A stretch of DNA of 64,000 nucleotides from Alcaligenes endophyticus (GTDB lineage: Bacteria > Pseudomonadota > Gammaproteobacteria > Burkholderiales > Burkholderiaceae_B): assembly GCF_026344035.1 (NCBI RefSeq), contig NZ_JAPKND010000001.1, positions 806,001 through 870,000 on the forward strand, read 5' to 3'. The notes under the pieces were generated by a model. That model was given only the letters and a program-made list of their open reading frames with translations. It had not been told where the DNA came from and made no database searches. The position numbers and the translations under genes are program-made. Below, in pieces: positions 1-8,723 of the stretch (position 1 is the first letter of the stretch; each line of letters begins with the position of its first letter).

Positions 1-181
1 TGCCGTCTCCATTCCGGTGATCGCTTCGGGTGGAGTAGGTAGCTTACAAGACTTGGCCGACGGCGTATTGCAAGGCGGAGCTAGTGCCGTGCTGGCCGCC
101 AGTATTTTTCACTATGGTCAACACACTGTCGCAGAAGCCAAAGCGTTCATGGCGGCTCAAGGTATTAGGGTGCGACAATAA
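1..181 (+). CDS. hisF: Imidazole glycerol phosphate synthase cyclase subunit HisF, C-terminal part
   Basis: The window opens inside this gene, and only the last 59 codons are present, in the frame beginning at base 2. The residues [10 protein letters not shown] near the start are the conserved phosphate-binding loop of the last beta strands of the HisF barrel, followed by a [13 protein letters not shown] segment typical of the family. HisF works with HisH to make imidazole glycerol phosphate and AICAR in histidine synthesis. The stop TAA at 179-181 shares its last A with the hisI start, so the two are translationally coupled. The assignment rests on a short fragment but is strengthened by hisI and hisE directly downstream. 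Confidence 0.93.
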   Translation, partial: AVSIPVIASGGVGSLQDLADGVLQGGASAVLAASIFHYGQHTVAEAKAFMAAQGIRVRQ

Positions 182-588
182 TGAATCGCTCTCTTGCTTG
201 GCTAGACGACGTTAAATTTGATGCTAACGGACTGATCCCTGTTATTGCCCAAGATCACATCAGTCATAAAATACTGATGGTCGCTTGGATGAATCAAGAG
301 TCCCTGCAAGAGACCGTGCACAGCCAACGCGCCGTCTACTGGTCTCGCTCGCGGCAACGCTTATGGCGCAAGGGTGAAGAGTCCGGGCACATTCAGCATG
401 TGCACGATATTTACCTAGACTGTGATGGCGACGTGATTCTGCTCATGATTGATCAAGTCGGTCACATTGCCTGCCATACTGGTCGAGAAAGTTGTTTTTT
501 TCGCCAGCTACAACACAGCACAAGCGATACTCCTACATGGGAAACCGTCGCTCCGGTGCTGAAAGACCCGGAGCATATCTACCGATGA
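181..588 (+). CDS. hisI: Phosphoribosyl-AMP cyclohydrolase HisI
   Basis: A 135-residue stand-alone HisI that opens the adenine ring of phosphoribosyl-AMP, the third step of histidine biosynthesis, in the cytosol. Visible signatures are the [17 protein letters not shown] block (residues 54-70), the metal-binding aspartates in DCDGD (80-84), and zinc-binding cysteines at 98 and 105 in ACHTGRESC. In enterics this domain is fused to HisE; here the two are separate genes, as usual in betaproteobacteria. The start overlaps the hisF stop by one base and the stop overlaps the hisE start as ATGA, placing it firmly in the his operon. Confidence 0.97.
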   Translation: MNRSLAWLDDVKFDANGLIPVIAQDHISHKILMVAWMNQESLQETVHSQRAVYWSRSRQRLWRKGEESGHIQHVHDIYLDCDGDVILLMIDQVGHIACHTGRESCFFRQLQHSTSDTPTWETVAPVLKDPEHIYR

Positions 589-935
589 GTAAAGCGATCA
601 CCCGCGACACCATACTTGCGCATCTGCAGCAAACATTACATAGCCGTCTACCTCACGAAAACGGCGACCCCAGTGCGTCGTATGTGGCCAAGCTGTATGC
701 CAAAGGCCCAGATGCATTCCTGAAGAAAATTGGGGAAGAGGCCACCGAGCTGGTGATGGCGGCGAAAGACGAAAGTCCCGAACGCATCATCAGTGAAGCG
801 GCCGACCTGTGGTTTCACACCCTAGTAGCTTTAACCTACTATAGTTTAAGCTACGAAGATATACTTTCTGAGCTGGTACGTCGTGAAGGCGTATCTGGCC
901 TACAGGAAAAAGCAAGTCGATCAGAGCCAGCCTGA
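585..935 (+). CDS. hisE: Phosphoribosyl-ATP pyrophosphatase HisE
   Basis: A 116-residue MazG-like all-helical enzyme that removes pyrophosphate from phosphoribosyl-ATP, the second step of histidine synthesis. The motif [15 protein letters not shown] with its acidic metal ligands, followed by [13 protein letters not shown], is the HisE signature. The reading frame is open upstream from 492, but the ATG at 585 is chosen because it overlaps the hisI stop (ATGA) and gives the normal family length and the usual N-terminus. It is the last true his gene here; the HIT and tat genes follow in the same direction and probably on the same transcript. Confidence 0.95.
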   Translation: MSKAITRDTILAHLQQTLHSRLPHENGDPSASYVAKLYAKGPDAFLKKIGEEATELVMAAKDESPERIISEAADLWFHTLVALTYYSLSYEDILSELVRREGVSGLQEKASRSEPA

Positions 936-981
936 GACGCCTTCATTTCTTCATGCATCAAGATTTATATTCGGAATTGCT

Positions 982-1350
982 ATGAGTGACAATTGTCTAT
1001 TTTGCAAAATTATTGAGGGAATCATCCCCTGTACCAAAGTGTACGAAGATGATGATTTCCTAGCATTTAATGACATTAACCCGGCCGCACCCGTACATAT
1101 TTTGGTCGTACCTAAGCGGCATGTCCATTCTCTGCAAACTATTTCTGCCGAGGATGCAGCTTGGTTAGGTAAAATGCTGGCATTAGCACCTGAAATTGCC
1201 CGCCTTGGTGGTTGCCGCCCTGGGCATGAGGGTGGCTTCCGTGTAGTCATTAACAATGGCCTAGACGGTGGTCAAGAAATCAATCATTTGCACATGCACG
1301 TGCTCGGCGGCGAGCGCCCATGGCAAAATAGGGCAGCACCGGCTGCATAA
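982..1350 (+). CDS. HIT-family nucleotide hydrolase (HinT-like)
   Basis: A 122-residue histidine-triad protein of the HinT branch. The catalytic HLHMH lies at residues 102-106 and the preceding GGFRVVINNGLDGGQ is the nucleotide-binding loop. The N-terminal CLFCKI is also family-typical. HinT proteins cleave phosphoramidates of AMP and GMP; the physiological substrate is usually unknown. The frame is open from 883, but the ATG at 982 gives the standard MSDNCLFCKI start. The order his - HIT - tatABC is a recurrent betaproteobacterial arrangement, although the shared transcript is an inference. It lies 12 bases before tatA. Confidence 0.93.
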   Translation: MSDNCLFCKIIEGIIPCTKVYEDDDFLAFNDINPAAPVHILVVPKRHVHSLQTISAEDAAWLGKMLALAPEIARLGGCRPGHEGGFRVVINNGLDGGQEINHLHMHVLGGERPWQNRAAPAA

Positions 1351-1362
1351 CGGAGATTCAAA

Positions 1363-1596
1363 ATGGGTAGCTTAAGTATTTGGCATTGGCTGGTCGTTCT
1401 ACTGGCAATCGTGCTGATTTTTGGCACTAAAAAACTACGCAATATGGGTGAAGACCTTGGCGGCGCCGTGAAAGGCTTCAAAAAAGGCATGAAAGACGCT
1501 ACAGCTGAAGATACTCCTGAAGGGGTAACGCAGCGCACCCAAGACGAGCGCACACAAACCATCGACGTGCAAGCCAAAGAAAAATCAGAGTCCTAA
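1363..1596 (+). CDS. tatA: Sec-independent protein translocase subunit TatA
   Basis: A 77-residue single-span protein: a hydrophobic helix at about residues 7-20, then the FGTKKL hinge, an amphipathic helix ([16 protein letters not shown]) and a short charged tail. TatA multimers form the size-adjustable pore through which folded twin-arginine substrates cross the inner membrane. A good AGG-type ribosome site precedes it (ACGGAG) and tatB follows after 21 bases. One likely client, the Rieske protein PetA, is encoded 11 kb downstream with an RR signal. Confidence 0.96.
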   Translation: MGSLSIWHWLVVLLAIVLIFGTKKLRNMGEDLGGAVKGFKKGMKDATAEDTPEGVTQRTQDERTQTIDVQAKEKSES

Positions 1597-1617
1597 CCTT
1601 CACGCTAGTGAGTCTGC

Positions 1618-2112
1618 ATGTTTGATATCAGCTTTACCGAGCTTATGGTGATCGGCGTGGTGGCGCTGATCGTCATTGGCCCAGAACGCCTCCCTAAAGT
1701 GGCCCGCACCATGGGTCACTTGCTGGGGCGTGCGCAACGCTATGTGAACGAGGTGAAAACCGATATACAGCGTGAAATTAATCTGGATGAAGTTAAAGAC
1801 CTCAAAAAACAAATGGAAGATGCGGCGCAGTCTGTGCGCAGTTCCTTTGAAGACACGACAAAAAGCGTGCGCCAGCCGCTAGACGAGGCACGCGATATGC
1901 TCAATGAAGCCTCGCGTTCTGCCCAAGATGCTTTAAATGCAACCAAAACTGCATTAAAAGAAACGCCTAAGCTGGACGCCGACTCCTCCCCACGCGAAAC
2001 CGAGTCCCGCATCGCTCCTGGTATAACGGAGCCTGCTAGCCCATCCCCCTCTGAAGCTACCGCGGACAGTAAAACAAACCGGGTAGCATCGTCTGCCTCT
2101 AATGAGAAGTAA
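1618..2112 (+). CDS. tatB: Sec-independent protein translocase subunit TatB
   Basis: A 164-residue Tat receptor component. The N-terminal membrane helix with the MFDISFTELMVIGVVALIVI start and the GPERLPK hinge is diagnostic for TatB rather than TatA. A long amphipathic and acidic helical stretch follows (about residues 40-110), then a low-complexity Ser/Pro/Thr-rich tail. TatB with TatC recognises the twin-arginine signal. The tail overlaps the start region of tatC, so expression is probably coupled. Confidence 0.95.
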   Translation: MFDISFTELMVIGVVALIVIGPERLPKVARTMGHLLGRAQRYVNEVKTDIQREINLDEVKDLKKQMEDAAQSVRSSFEDTTKSVRQPLDEARDMLNEASRSAQDALNATKTALKETPKLDADSSPRETESRIAPGITEPASPSPSEATADSKTNRVASSASNEK

Positions 2113-2113
2113 T

Positions 2114-2878
2114 GTGAGTACTGCCGAACCTCAAGAAGACAGCTTTATCTCGCACCTAGTTGAATTACGCACCCGTCTGCTCCGTGCCGTCGGGGCGGTT
2201 TTCTTGGTGTTTGTTGTTCTTTTTATCTATCCCGGCGCCTCGGCCATCTACGATGTCCTTGCTCAGCCCATGCTCTCTTCCTTACCCGAAGGAACACGCA
2301 TGATCGCTACCGGCGTCATTACGCCCTTTATGGTTCCCATGAAGGTAACCTTAATGGCGTCTTTTGTAGTAGCTTTGCCGGTTGTGCTTTACCAAGCTTG
2401 GGCGTTTATCGCTCCAGGTCTGTATTCCCACGAAAAAAGCCTCGCCTTACCCCTTATCTTGTCCAGCACCCTGCTGTTCATAGCGGGTATGGCATTTTGT
2501 TATTTTGTGGTGTTTAAAACTGTTTTCCAATTCATTGCTTCGTTTGCCCCCGACTCCATCACCCCTGCGCCCGACATCGAGGCTTACGTCAACTTTGTCA
2601 TGACTATGTTTATGGCTTTCGGGATCACGTTCGAAGTGCCTGTCGCCGTTGTGCTACTGGTTAAAACGGGTGTGGTTGATATCGCTAAGCTACGAGAAAT
2701 CCGAGGCTACGTCATTGTTGGCGCTTTTATTATTGCCGCCATCGTCACACCTCCTGATGTGATTAGTCAATTCTTGCTCGCTGTCCCTTTATGCCTACTA
2801 TATGAAGTGGGGATCATTGCAGCAAAAATGGTAAAAAAACGCGAAAAGAAGCTCGATAACCACGACCTAAGCGTATAA
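2114..2878 (+). CDS. tatC: Sec-independent protein translocase subunit TatC
   Basis: TatC is the polytopic receptor of the Tat system and six hydrophobic segments can be followed. The conserved ISHLVELRTRLLRA at the N-terminus is the signal-peptide contact region, and the first periplasmic loop carries the family FMVPMKV stretch. An ATG at 2102 lies in the same frame inside tatB, but the GTG at 2114 is preferred. It sits four bases after a GAGAAG ribosome site, and the upstream ATG has none. The product is then 254 residues, normal for the family. The stem-loop at 2909-2935 lies just after the gene. Confidence 0.95.
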   Translation: MSTAEPQEDSFISHLVELRTRLLRAVGAVFLVFVVLFIYPGASAIYDVLAQPMLSSLPEGTRMIATGVITPFMVPMKVTLMASFVVALPVVLYQAWAFIAPGLYSHEKSLALPLILSSTLLFIAGMAFCYFVVFKTVFQFIASFAPDSITPAPDIEAYVNFVMTMFMAFGITFEVPVAVVLLVKTGVVDIAKLREIRGYVIVGAFIIAAIVTPPDVISQFLLAVPLCLLYEVGIIAAKMVKKREKKLDNHDLSV

Positions 2879-2908
2879 GCGCGCTCATTTCGTACCAAGG
2901 TAGTACTC

Positions 2909-2935
2909 AGCCCTATACCGCTCGGTCATAGGGCT
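2909..2935. terminator. Stem-loop between the convergent tatC and protease genes
   Basis: AGCCCTAT at 2909-2916 pairs perfectly with ATAGGGCT at 2928-2935 across an 11-base loop. It sits exactly between two convergent genes. The T tract is poor on both strands, so termination efficiency is uncertain. Confidence 0.5.
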
Positions 2936-4068
2936 TACTCTGGCTGTGCGGCAGGGCGTTGCCCAACCGTTACCTTTATGGTTCGACTTTTACCATCACG
3001 CCATACTTGCAAAGAAGTACGACTGCCTGCTTTAAGAGCTGCTATCTGCGTTAATAAGCCTATCGAGTCGTCGACGGTTTGGCCATCTAGAGTCTGGACA
3101 ATATCACCCACTTGTAAGCCTGCGCCTGCAGCAGGACTTTGACGTAGCACCCTTGCAACAATCGCCCCCTGAGCACTAGGCAAGCCAAAAGCCTGAACGA
3201 GATCTGGGCTTAAGTCTTGCGGCTCTATCCCCAGCCAACCACGGCTTACCACCCCTGTACTCACGAGTTCATGCAGCACTGCTAACGCCATCGGTGCCGG
3301 AATGGCAAAGCCTATTCCTAACGAGCCACCAGTTTCTGAATACATCGCCGTATTGATACCCACCAAACGGCCTTGCACATCAATCAATGCGCCACCCGAG
3401 TTACCCGGGTTGATGGCCGCATCCGTTTGAATAAAGTTTTCATATAAATTCACCCCTAAGCGGCTACGCCCTAAACCTGACACAATACCTTGCGTGGTCG
3501 TTTGTCCCACCCCGAAAGGATTTCCTATAGCTAACACTACATCGCCCACGTGCACTGGTGCGGCATATAAGGGAATGACAGGTAGATCTGGTAAGGAAAC
3601 TCTCAAGACCGCAATATCACTATCCGGATCACGCCCCACTAGCTCAGCGCTTGCTCGTCTCCCATCTGCTAGAGCTAATTCGACCTTATCAATGGCATTT
3701 AACACATGATTATTAGTTAAGATTAATCCATCCTGATGCACGATAACGCCCGAACCCAAGTTAGTCTCGGAGGGAGCATCGTCAACGTTGGGCTCCGCAC
3801 CTTGCCACCCGCCTTCGTACGGTCTTTGTGCGGGCTTAAGGCGCTGGCTGGTATAAATATTAACTACGGCGGGCGCTGCTCGTCGTACGGCTTGCGCATA
3901 CGAGCCTGCCACAGCAGGTGCTAACTGATAGGTAGGCATAATATCTGGCTCAGGCACCGCAGCAGTCACCCACTCAGGCCGTAAAGTGGATACAGTAAAC
4001 CATATACCTAAGCAGACCGTTATCGTCTGCGTAAAGAGCAACCACAGGCTACGCATAGTATTTTTCAA
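2935..4068 (-). CDS. DegS/HhoB-type inner-membrane serine protease with one PDZ domain
   Basis: A 377-residue HtrA-family protease. An N-terminal hydrophobic anchor (about residues 8-27) is followed by a trypsin-like domain with the catalytic triad His121 (TNNHVL), Asp151 (DSDIAVL) and Ser224 (GNSGGAL), and then a single PDZ domain (about 265-365). One PDZ domain and an uncleaved anchor point to the DegS/AlgW type, which cuts anti-sigma factors in the envelope stress response, rather than DegP/DegQ with two PDZ domains. The gene runs towards tatC and away from the Nif3-like gene 12 bases from its start, so the promoters there face away from each other. No RseA-like anti-sigma factor is present in the window. 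Confidence 0.9.
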   Translation of the reverse strand: MKNTMRSLWLLFTQTITVCLGIWFTVSTLRPEWVTAAVPEPDIMPTYQLAPAVAGSYAQAVRRAAPAVVNIYTSQRLKPAQRPYEGGWQGAEPNVDDAPSETNLGSGVIVHQDGLILTNNHVLNAIDKVELALADGRRASAELVGRDPDSDIAVLRVSLPDLPVIPLYAAPVHVGDVVLAIGNPFGVGQTTTQGIVSGLGRSRLGVNLYENFIQTDAAINPGNSGGALIDVQGRLVGINTAMYSETGGSLGIGFAIPAPMALAVLHELVSTGVVSRGWLGIEPQDLSPDLVQAFGLPSAQGAIVARVLRQSPAAGAGLQVGDIVQTLDGQTVDDSIGLLTQIAALKAGSRTSLQVWRDGKSRTIKVTVGQRPAAQPE

Positions 4069-4080
4069 AAAAGGACGTCA

Positions 4081-4857
4081 ATGACACAGGTTAACAATAT
4101 CGAGCTTCTACACTGGCTAGACCACACTTTGGAGGCCCACAAATTTAAAGACTACTGCCCCAATGGCTTGCAAGTGGAAGGGAAAACCGATATCCGTCGT
4201 ATTGTTACTGGTGTCACGGCCTCGCTGGCCCTGCTACAGGCTGCCGTAAAGCATAACGCTGATGCCGTCATCGTGCATCACGGCTGGTTTTGGAAAAACG
4301 AGAACCCTTGTATACGAGGCCCTAAAAAAGCGCGTATCGCCCTCACTCTGCAACATGAGCTTAACCTATATGGCTACCATCTGCCGCTGGATGCACACCC
4401 TACACTAGGAAACAACGTACAGTTAGCGCAGCAGCTAGACCTTGAGCCAGAACGTGATGCACAAGGCCAAGTAATAGGATGTGGGCCCGATGGGCTGGTG
4501 TGGCTAGGGCGCCCTAAGGCTGCGATGACACGTCAAGCAATGAGCCAGCTCATTAGCTCCCGTTTAGGGCGTGAGCCTTTACTGGTGGGTAACGCTGATG
4601 CTCCCGTACAACGGGTGGCGTGGTGCACTGGAGGAGCTCAAGGCTTTATGGAGGCCGCCATCGCTGCCGGCGCCGATCTCTACATTACCGGTGAAGCCTC
4701 AGAACAAAACTACCATCTCGCACTGGAAAATAATGTCGGCTTCATTGCTGCCGGCCATCATGCTACCGAACGTTACGGTGTCCTGGCTTTAGGTCAGGCA
4801 ATCGCCAAGCAGTTTGGTGTCGAGGTGGAGTTTATTGATGTGGATAATCCGATTTAA
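4081..4857 (+). CDS. Nif3-like dinuclear metal-centre protein (GTP cyclohydrolase 1 type 2 homologue)
   Basis: A 258-residue member of the Nif3/YbgI family. Metal-ligand motifs are visible in order: YCPNGLQVEG near residue 25, VIVHHGWFW near 63, the GYHLPLDAHP segment near 100, and GHHATERYG near the C-terminus. Members form toroidal hexamers with two metal ions per subunit; the biochemical role is unsettled, and cyclohydrolase annotation is by homology only. It is transcribed divergently from the protease gene, and its last four bases overlap the end of the convergent LysR gene, leaving no room for a separate terminator. Confidence 0.92.
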   Translation: MTQVNNIELLHWLDHTLEAHKFKDYCPNGLQVEGKTDIRRIVTGVTASLALLQAAVKHNADAVIVHHGWFWKNENPCIRGPKKARIALTLQHELNLYGYHLPLDAHPTLGNNVQLAQQLDLEPERDAQGQVIGCGPDGLVWLGRPKAAMTRQAMSQLISSRLGREPLLVGNADAPVQRVAWCTGGAQGFMEAAIAAGADLYITGEASEQNYHLALENNVGFIAAGHHATERYGVLALGQAIAKQFGVEVEFIDVDNPI

Positions 4858-5786
4858 GCACTTGGGCTAAAAGAGCGAGAAAAATACATCTCAGTATGGC
4901 CGACAAGCATTTGATACATCGCTTGCGCGGCCGAACTCAATGGGAAATGACGTCTGGCCACCACACCTAAAGGGCGCTCAATATCCAACGCCAAGGGCAA
5001 CTGCTGTAAGCGCGGATCACGCAATAGGCTTACTGCCGCCCCCGGCAAAGCACTAATGCCTTGCCCCGCGCTCACTAAAGCCCCTATCGTGGCAATATGA
5101 TCCAACTCATAGGCAGGCGTGAACTTATGACCTTTGCCCCATAGGTATACATCAAGGTACTGACGCACACTCGCGCCACTTCCCATGGAAACGTGTGGGT
5201 AATGAAGGGTGTCTTCGAGCAAAATAGGTGCACTAGATGCCGCTAAGGGGTGCCCCTCAGGACACAACAAGACGAATTGGTCGGTCGCTAACTGGGTATA
5301 ACGCAAATCCTCCTGCTGTGGATTGGCTGCCGTTAAGGCAAAGTCCACTTTACCTTGACGAACTAAATCAAAAGCCTCTCCGGATAAGGTATCCAGTAAA
5401 GACAATCTCACCGCAGGATATTGTTTAGCGTACTCCGCAAATAATGTGGGTACCACAGAGGCCGCCAACGAGGGGAGGGCGGCCACCGTCACCGTACCGC
5501 TATGTAACTGCACGACATCACTCACGGCTTGCCATGCCAGTTGAGTATCGCGGAGCAGGTCTTGCGCGTAGAGTAAAAATACTTGGCCAGCATCAGTGAG
5601 CTCAACGGCTCGGGTGCTACGCTCAAATAGCTTTGCCCCCAATTGTTTCTCTACACGCGCAATCAATGCTGATAAGGCCGACTGTGATAAATGCATACGC
5701 ACCGCAGCTTGGCCAAAGTTACGCGTCTGGCTTAAAGCTAAAATAGCACGTAAGTCTCTAGTAGAAAAATTGGGCTCAAGGCTCAT
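4854..5786 (-). CDS. LysR-family transcriptional regulator
   Basis: A 310-residue LysR protein. The N-terminal winged helix-turn-helix (about residues 8-66, with FGQAAVRMHLSQSALSALIARVEKQLGA) is followed by a two-lobed effector domain (about 95-300). It lies 51 bases downstream of the Bug binding-protein gene on the same strand, so both may share a transcript and the regulator may act on the catabolic cluster at 5.8-11.3 kb. This is inferred from position. The ligand cannot be read from the sequence. Confidence 0.92.
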   Translation of the reverse strand: MSLEPNFSTRDLRAILALSQTRNFGQAAVRMHLSQSALSALIARVEKQLGAKLFERSTRAVELTDAGQVFLLYAQDLLRDTQLAWQAVSDVVQLHSGTVTVAALPSLAASVVPTLFAEYAKQYPAVRLSLLDTLSGEAFDLVRQGKVDFALTAANPQQEDLRYTQLATDQFVLLCPEGHPLAASSAPILLEDTLHYPHVSMGSGASVRQYLDVYLWGKGHKFTPAYELDHIATIGALVSAGQGISALPGAAVSLLRDPRLQQLPLALDIERPLGVVARRHFPLSSAAQAMYQMLVGHTEMYFSRSFSPSA

Positions 5787-5837
5787 ATCACAACTGAAGG
5801 CAGGCCGGCATTCGGCCCGCCAAAAAAGTACAAACGA

Positions 5838-6845
5838 CTATTCTACTTTGATGTCATTGTCCTTAATAAGCTTTTGCCATTTGGCAAACTCTTCATTGAT
5901 CATTTTGGCACTCTCTTCAGGCGTGGCATGAGTAGATAAGGTACCTTGAGCCAACATCGAAGCCTGCACCTCGGGGTTTGACAAGATTTTCTCTAGTGCC
6001 CCATTCAGTTTGTCAGTAATTTCCTTGGGTGTTCCTGCTGGCGCGGCGATGGCAAACATTGAGCTAATTTGCATGTCTGGCATGCCCGCCTCAACTACCG
6101 TAGGCACATCAGGTAACGAAGGAACGCGCTCTTTTGTCGTCGTTGCGAGCGCACGTATATCCCCCGACTTGATCATGCCCAAAGCCGCAGGCACAGTGTC
6201 TATCATGACATTCACCTGTCCGCCCAATAGGTCAGCTAACGCTGGGCCACTCCCTCGATAGGGCACATGAATGACGTCGGCGCCTGCTTGTTGCTTGAAC
6301 ATTTCAATCGCTAAATGTTGTGGTGAACCTGTGCCTGCGGAGGCAAAGCTGACATCGCCAGGGTTCTGTTTGCTAAGCTCAACCAGTTCCATCACATTTT
6401 GCACCGGCACTTTCTTATTGACTGCAAAGACCAAAGGCACAGTACCTACTACTGAAACATAATCAAAACTCTTATCAATTTCAAAATTGACCAATTCAGG
6501 CGTCAGAGCCGCGTTAATCGTATGGCTCGTGAAAGCTCCCATCAACAAGGTATAACCATCTGGGTTGGACTTAGCGACCTGACCTGCTCCTAAGCTGCCT
6601 CCAGCCCCTGCCCGGTTCTCAACGACAAAGGTTTGGCCTAAGGCTTCGCCTAGCTCTTTGCCTAACACCCGTCCGATTACATCCGTCGCTCCGCCTGGAG
6701 CATAAGGGACGATGAGGCGCACACTGCGCTTGGGATAATCGCTTTCAGCATGGACGGGAGACAAAGCACTGATGGTTAATGCACTCAGCGCAAGAAGCCC
6801 TGTCAAGGCTTGGCGGCGAGTAAGTGTTAAGGCGGTGAGCTTCAT
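5838..6845 (-). CDS. Bug-family tripartite tricarboxylate transporter substrate-binding protein
   Basis: A 335-residue periplasmic binding protein of the Bug (TctC) family. The precursor starts with a signal containing RRQALTG and ends in the cleavage-like VHAES; it may use Tat or Sec. The mature start YPKRSVRLIVPYAPGGATDVIGR is the family hallmark, with a conserved Asp contacting carboxylated ligands. A strong GGAGG site lies four bases before the ATG. No TctA/TctB membrane partners are nearby, which is common for the many orphan Bug genes of Alcaligenaceae. It is divergent from the dehydratase gene and probably delivers, or senses, the acid that pathway consumes (inference). Confidence 0.93.
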   Translation of the reverse strand: MKLTALTLTRRQALTGLLALSALTISALSPVHAESDYPKRSVRLIVPYAPGGATDVIGRVLGKELGEALGQTFVVENRAGAGGSLGAGQVAKSNPDGYTLLMGAFTSHTINAALTPELVNFEIDKSFDYVSVVGTVPLVFAVNKKVPVQNVMELVELSKQNPGDVSFASAGTGSPQHLAIEMFKQQAGADVIHVPYRGSGPALADLLGGQVNVMIDTVPAALGMIKSGDIRALATTTKERVPSLPDVPTVVEAGMPDMQISSMFAIAAPAGTPKEITDKLNGALEKILSNPEVQASMLAQGTLSTHATPEESAKMINEEFAKWQKLIKDNDIKVE

Positions 6846-6912
6846 GAAGCCTCCTTACTTGAAGAAATTTACAAATCAGCTTTTCACGGCAAAAGCTCGA
6901 CTGAACAATAAA

Positions 6913-6928
6913 TTAATAATATTATTAA
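6913..6928. promoter_or_regulatory. Perfect 16-base palindrome between the divergent Bug and dehydratase genes
   Basis: TTAATAAT at 6913-6920 is followed immediately by its reverse complement at 6921-6928. It lies in the 102-base divergent region, 19 bases before the dehydratase start. It could be the operator of the GntR regulator encoded at 8720 or of the LysR regulator. Its AT-only composition lowers confidence. Confidence 0.4.
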
Positions 6929-6947
6929 TAATCCATCCACCGCAAAT

Positions 6948-8723
6948 ATGGTTAACCCTCGTATGACTAAAAAAACCTCTCCCCAGCACGCTGTCCACCC
7001 GGAAAATATGCGCCAAGGTCTGGCCCAAGGCCTTAGCAACTATGGCGATAGTGGTTTTTCCATGTTCTTACGTAAAGCATTCATCAAAGGAGCCGGGTAC
7101 ACAGACAACGCATTAGAGCGACCGGTGATTGGCATTGTGAACACAGGTAGTGCCTATAACCCCTGCCATGGCAACCTGCCTCAATTGCTCGAGGCAGTAA
7201 AACGTGGGGTGTTACTGGCAGGCGGCTTGCCTATGGAGTTTCCCACTATTTCTATACATGAAAGCTTTTCGCATCCTACTAGCATGTATCTGCGTAACCT
7301 GATGTCTATAGATACCGAGGAAATGTTGCGCGCTCAACCTATGGATGCAGTGGTATTGATCGGGGGCTGCGATAAAACAGTACCCGCACAGCTCATGGGG
7401 GCAACATCGGTAGGTTTACCTGCTGTCCAATTGGTGACAGGTTCCATGTTAGCAGGCTCACATCGGGGAACACGTGTGGGAGCTTGTACCGACTGTCGTC
7501 GGTATTGGGCCCAATTCAGGGCGGAAGAAATCGATAGTGAAGAAATTGCAGCGGTTAACGATCAATTAGTTGCTAGTGTAGGGACCTGTTCCGTGGCAGG
7601 CACAGCAAGCACGATGGCCTGCTTAGTTGAAGCATTAGGTATTGGCGTACCAGGCAGCGCTTCCCCCCCAGCGGTAACAGCAGACCGTATGCGCATTGCA
7701 GAGCTAAGCGGCCAGGCCGCCGTCAACCTTGCACGACAAGGCATAGGCATCAACGACATATTAACTCCAGCAGCGTTTGAAAATGCCATGCGAGTCTTGT
7801 TTGCAATGGGGGGATCCACCAATGCTATTGTCCATATGACTGCCATTGCTGGACGTGCAGGCTACAACATGGACTTGCGGGCTTTAGATGTAATGAGCCG
7901 AGAAACCCCTGTATTGCTAGACTTAAAACCGTCCGGCAAACATTACATGGAGGATTTCCACGCGGCAGGCGGTATGAGGACACTATTACGTGAACTACGG
8001 CCACTCCTGAATTTAGATGCATTAACGGTAACTGGGCGCACCCTCGGCGAGGAGCTAGACACAGGCCCTGCACCTTTTTCTCAAGAGGTAGTAAGGCCAT
8101 TCAGTACACCACTGTACCCGCAAGGGGGGATTGCCGTACTCTACGGAAACCTGGCCCCAGATGGGGCCATCATTAAACAATCTGCTGCGGACCCCACATT
8201 GATGGAGCATGAGGGGCGAGCAATCGTGTTCGAGAATCCTGAGGATATGGCAGCCCGAATTGACGACCCTGAATTAGACGTCAAAGCTGAAGATATTTTA
8301 GTGTTGAAAAACATTGGCCCCAAGGCAGCAGCCATGCCCGAAGCTGGCTACTTACCGATCCCCCAAAAGCTTGCTCGACAGGGAGTCAAAGACATGGTGC
8401 GTATCTCTGATGGGCGTATGAGTGGCACCGCCTTTGGCACGATCGTTCTCCACGTCACCCCAGAAGCCGCTTTAGGAGGGCCGTTAGCCTGGGTACAGAA
8501 TGGCGATAAAATACGTTTATCCGTCAGCCAACGCCGGATAGAATGGTTAATTGATGACGCAGAGCTGGCGGCTCGCCAAGCCAGGCAGCCGGTACAAATA
8601 CCCGAGGCAGAGCGCGGCTATGCAAAACTCTTTCGACAAACAGTACTGCAGGCAGACCAAGGAGCTGACTTTGACTTCCTCACTGCCACAACCCGCAAGG
8701 GAGTTATTCCTAGGAGCGAATGA
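6948..8723 (+). CDS. IlvD/Edd-family sugar-acid dehydratase (L-arabinonate dehydratase-like)
   Basis: A 591-residue iron-sulfur dehydratase. The three cluster cysteines are seen at Cys73 (NPCHGN), Cys141 (GGCDKT) and Cys214 (GTCSVAGTAS), with the same spacing as in characterised L-arabinonate dehydratase. The GACTDCRRYWAQFRAEEID stretch is typical of the sugar-acid branch rather than dihydroxyacid dehydratase IlvD. The enzyme should turn an aldonic or similar hydroxy acid into its 2-keto-3-deoxy derivative. An in-frame ATG at 6963 is an alternative start; neither has a clear ribosome site. The stop overlaps the GntR start as ATGA, so regulator and enzyme are co-transcribed. The true substrate is unknown. 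Confidence 0.88.
   Translation: MVNPRMTKKTSPQHAVHPENMRQGLAQGLSNYGDSGFSMFLRKAFIKGAGYTDNALERPVIGIVNTGSAYNPCHGNLPQLLEAVKRGVLLAGGLPMEFPTISIHESFSHPTSMYLRNLMSIDTEEMLRAQPMDAVVLIGGCDKTVPAQLMGATSVGLPAVQLVTGSMLAGSHRGTRVGACTDCRRYWAQFRAEEIDSEEIAAVNDQLVASVGTCSVAGTASTMACLVEALGIGVPGSASPPAVTADRMRIAELSGQAAVNLARQGIGINDILTPAAFENAMRVLFAMGGSTNAIVHMTAIAGRAGYNMDLRALDVMSRETPVLLDLKPSGKHYMEDFHAAGGMRTLLRELRPLLNLDALTVTGRTLGEELDTGPAPFSQEVVRPFSTPLYPQGGIAVLYGNLAPDGAIIKQSAADPTLMEHEGRAIVFENPEDMAARIDDPELDVKAEDILVLKNIGPKAAAMPEAGYLPIPQKLARQGVKDMVRISDGRMSGTAFGTIVLHVTPEAALGGPLAWVQNGDKIRLSVSQRRIEWLIDDAELAARQARQPVQIPEAERGYAKLFRQTVLQADQGADFDFLTATTRKGVIPRSE

Noticed and set aside
951-1256. 101-codon frame opposite the HIT gene
   Set aside because: It is the antisense shadow of a clear HIT-family gene.
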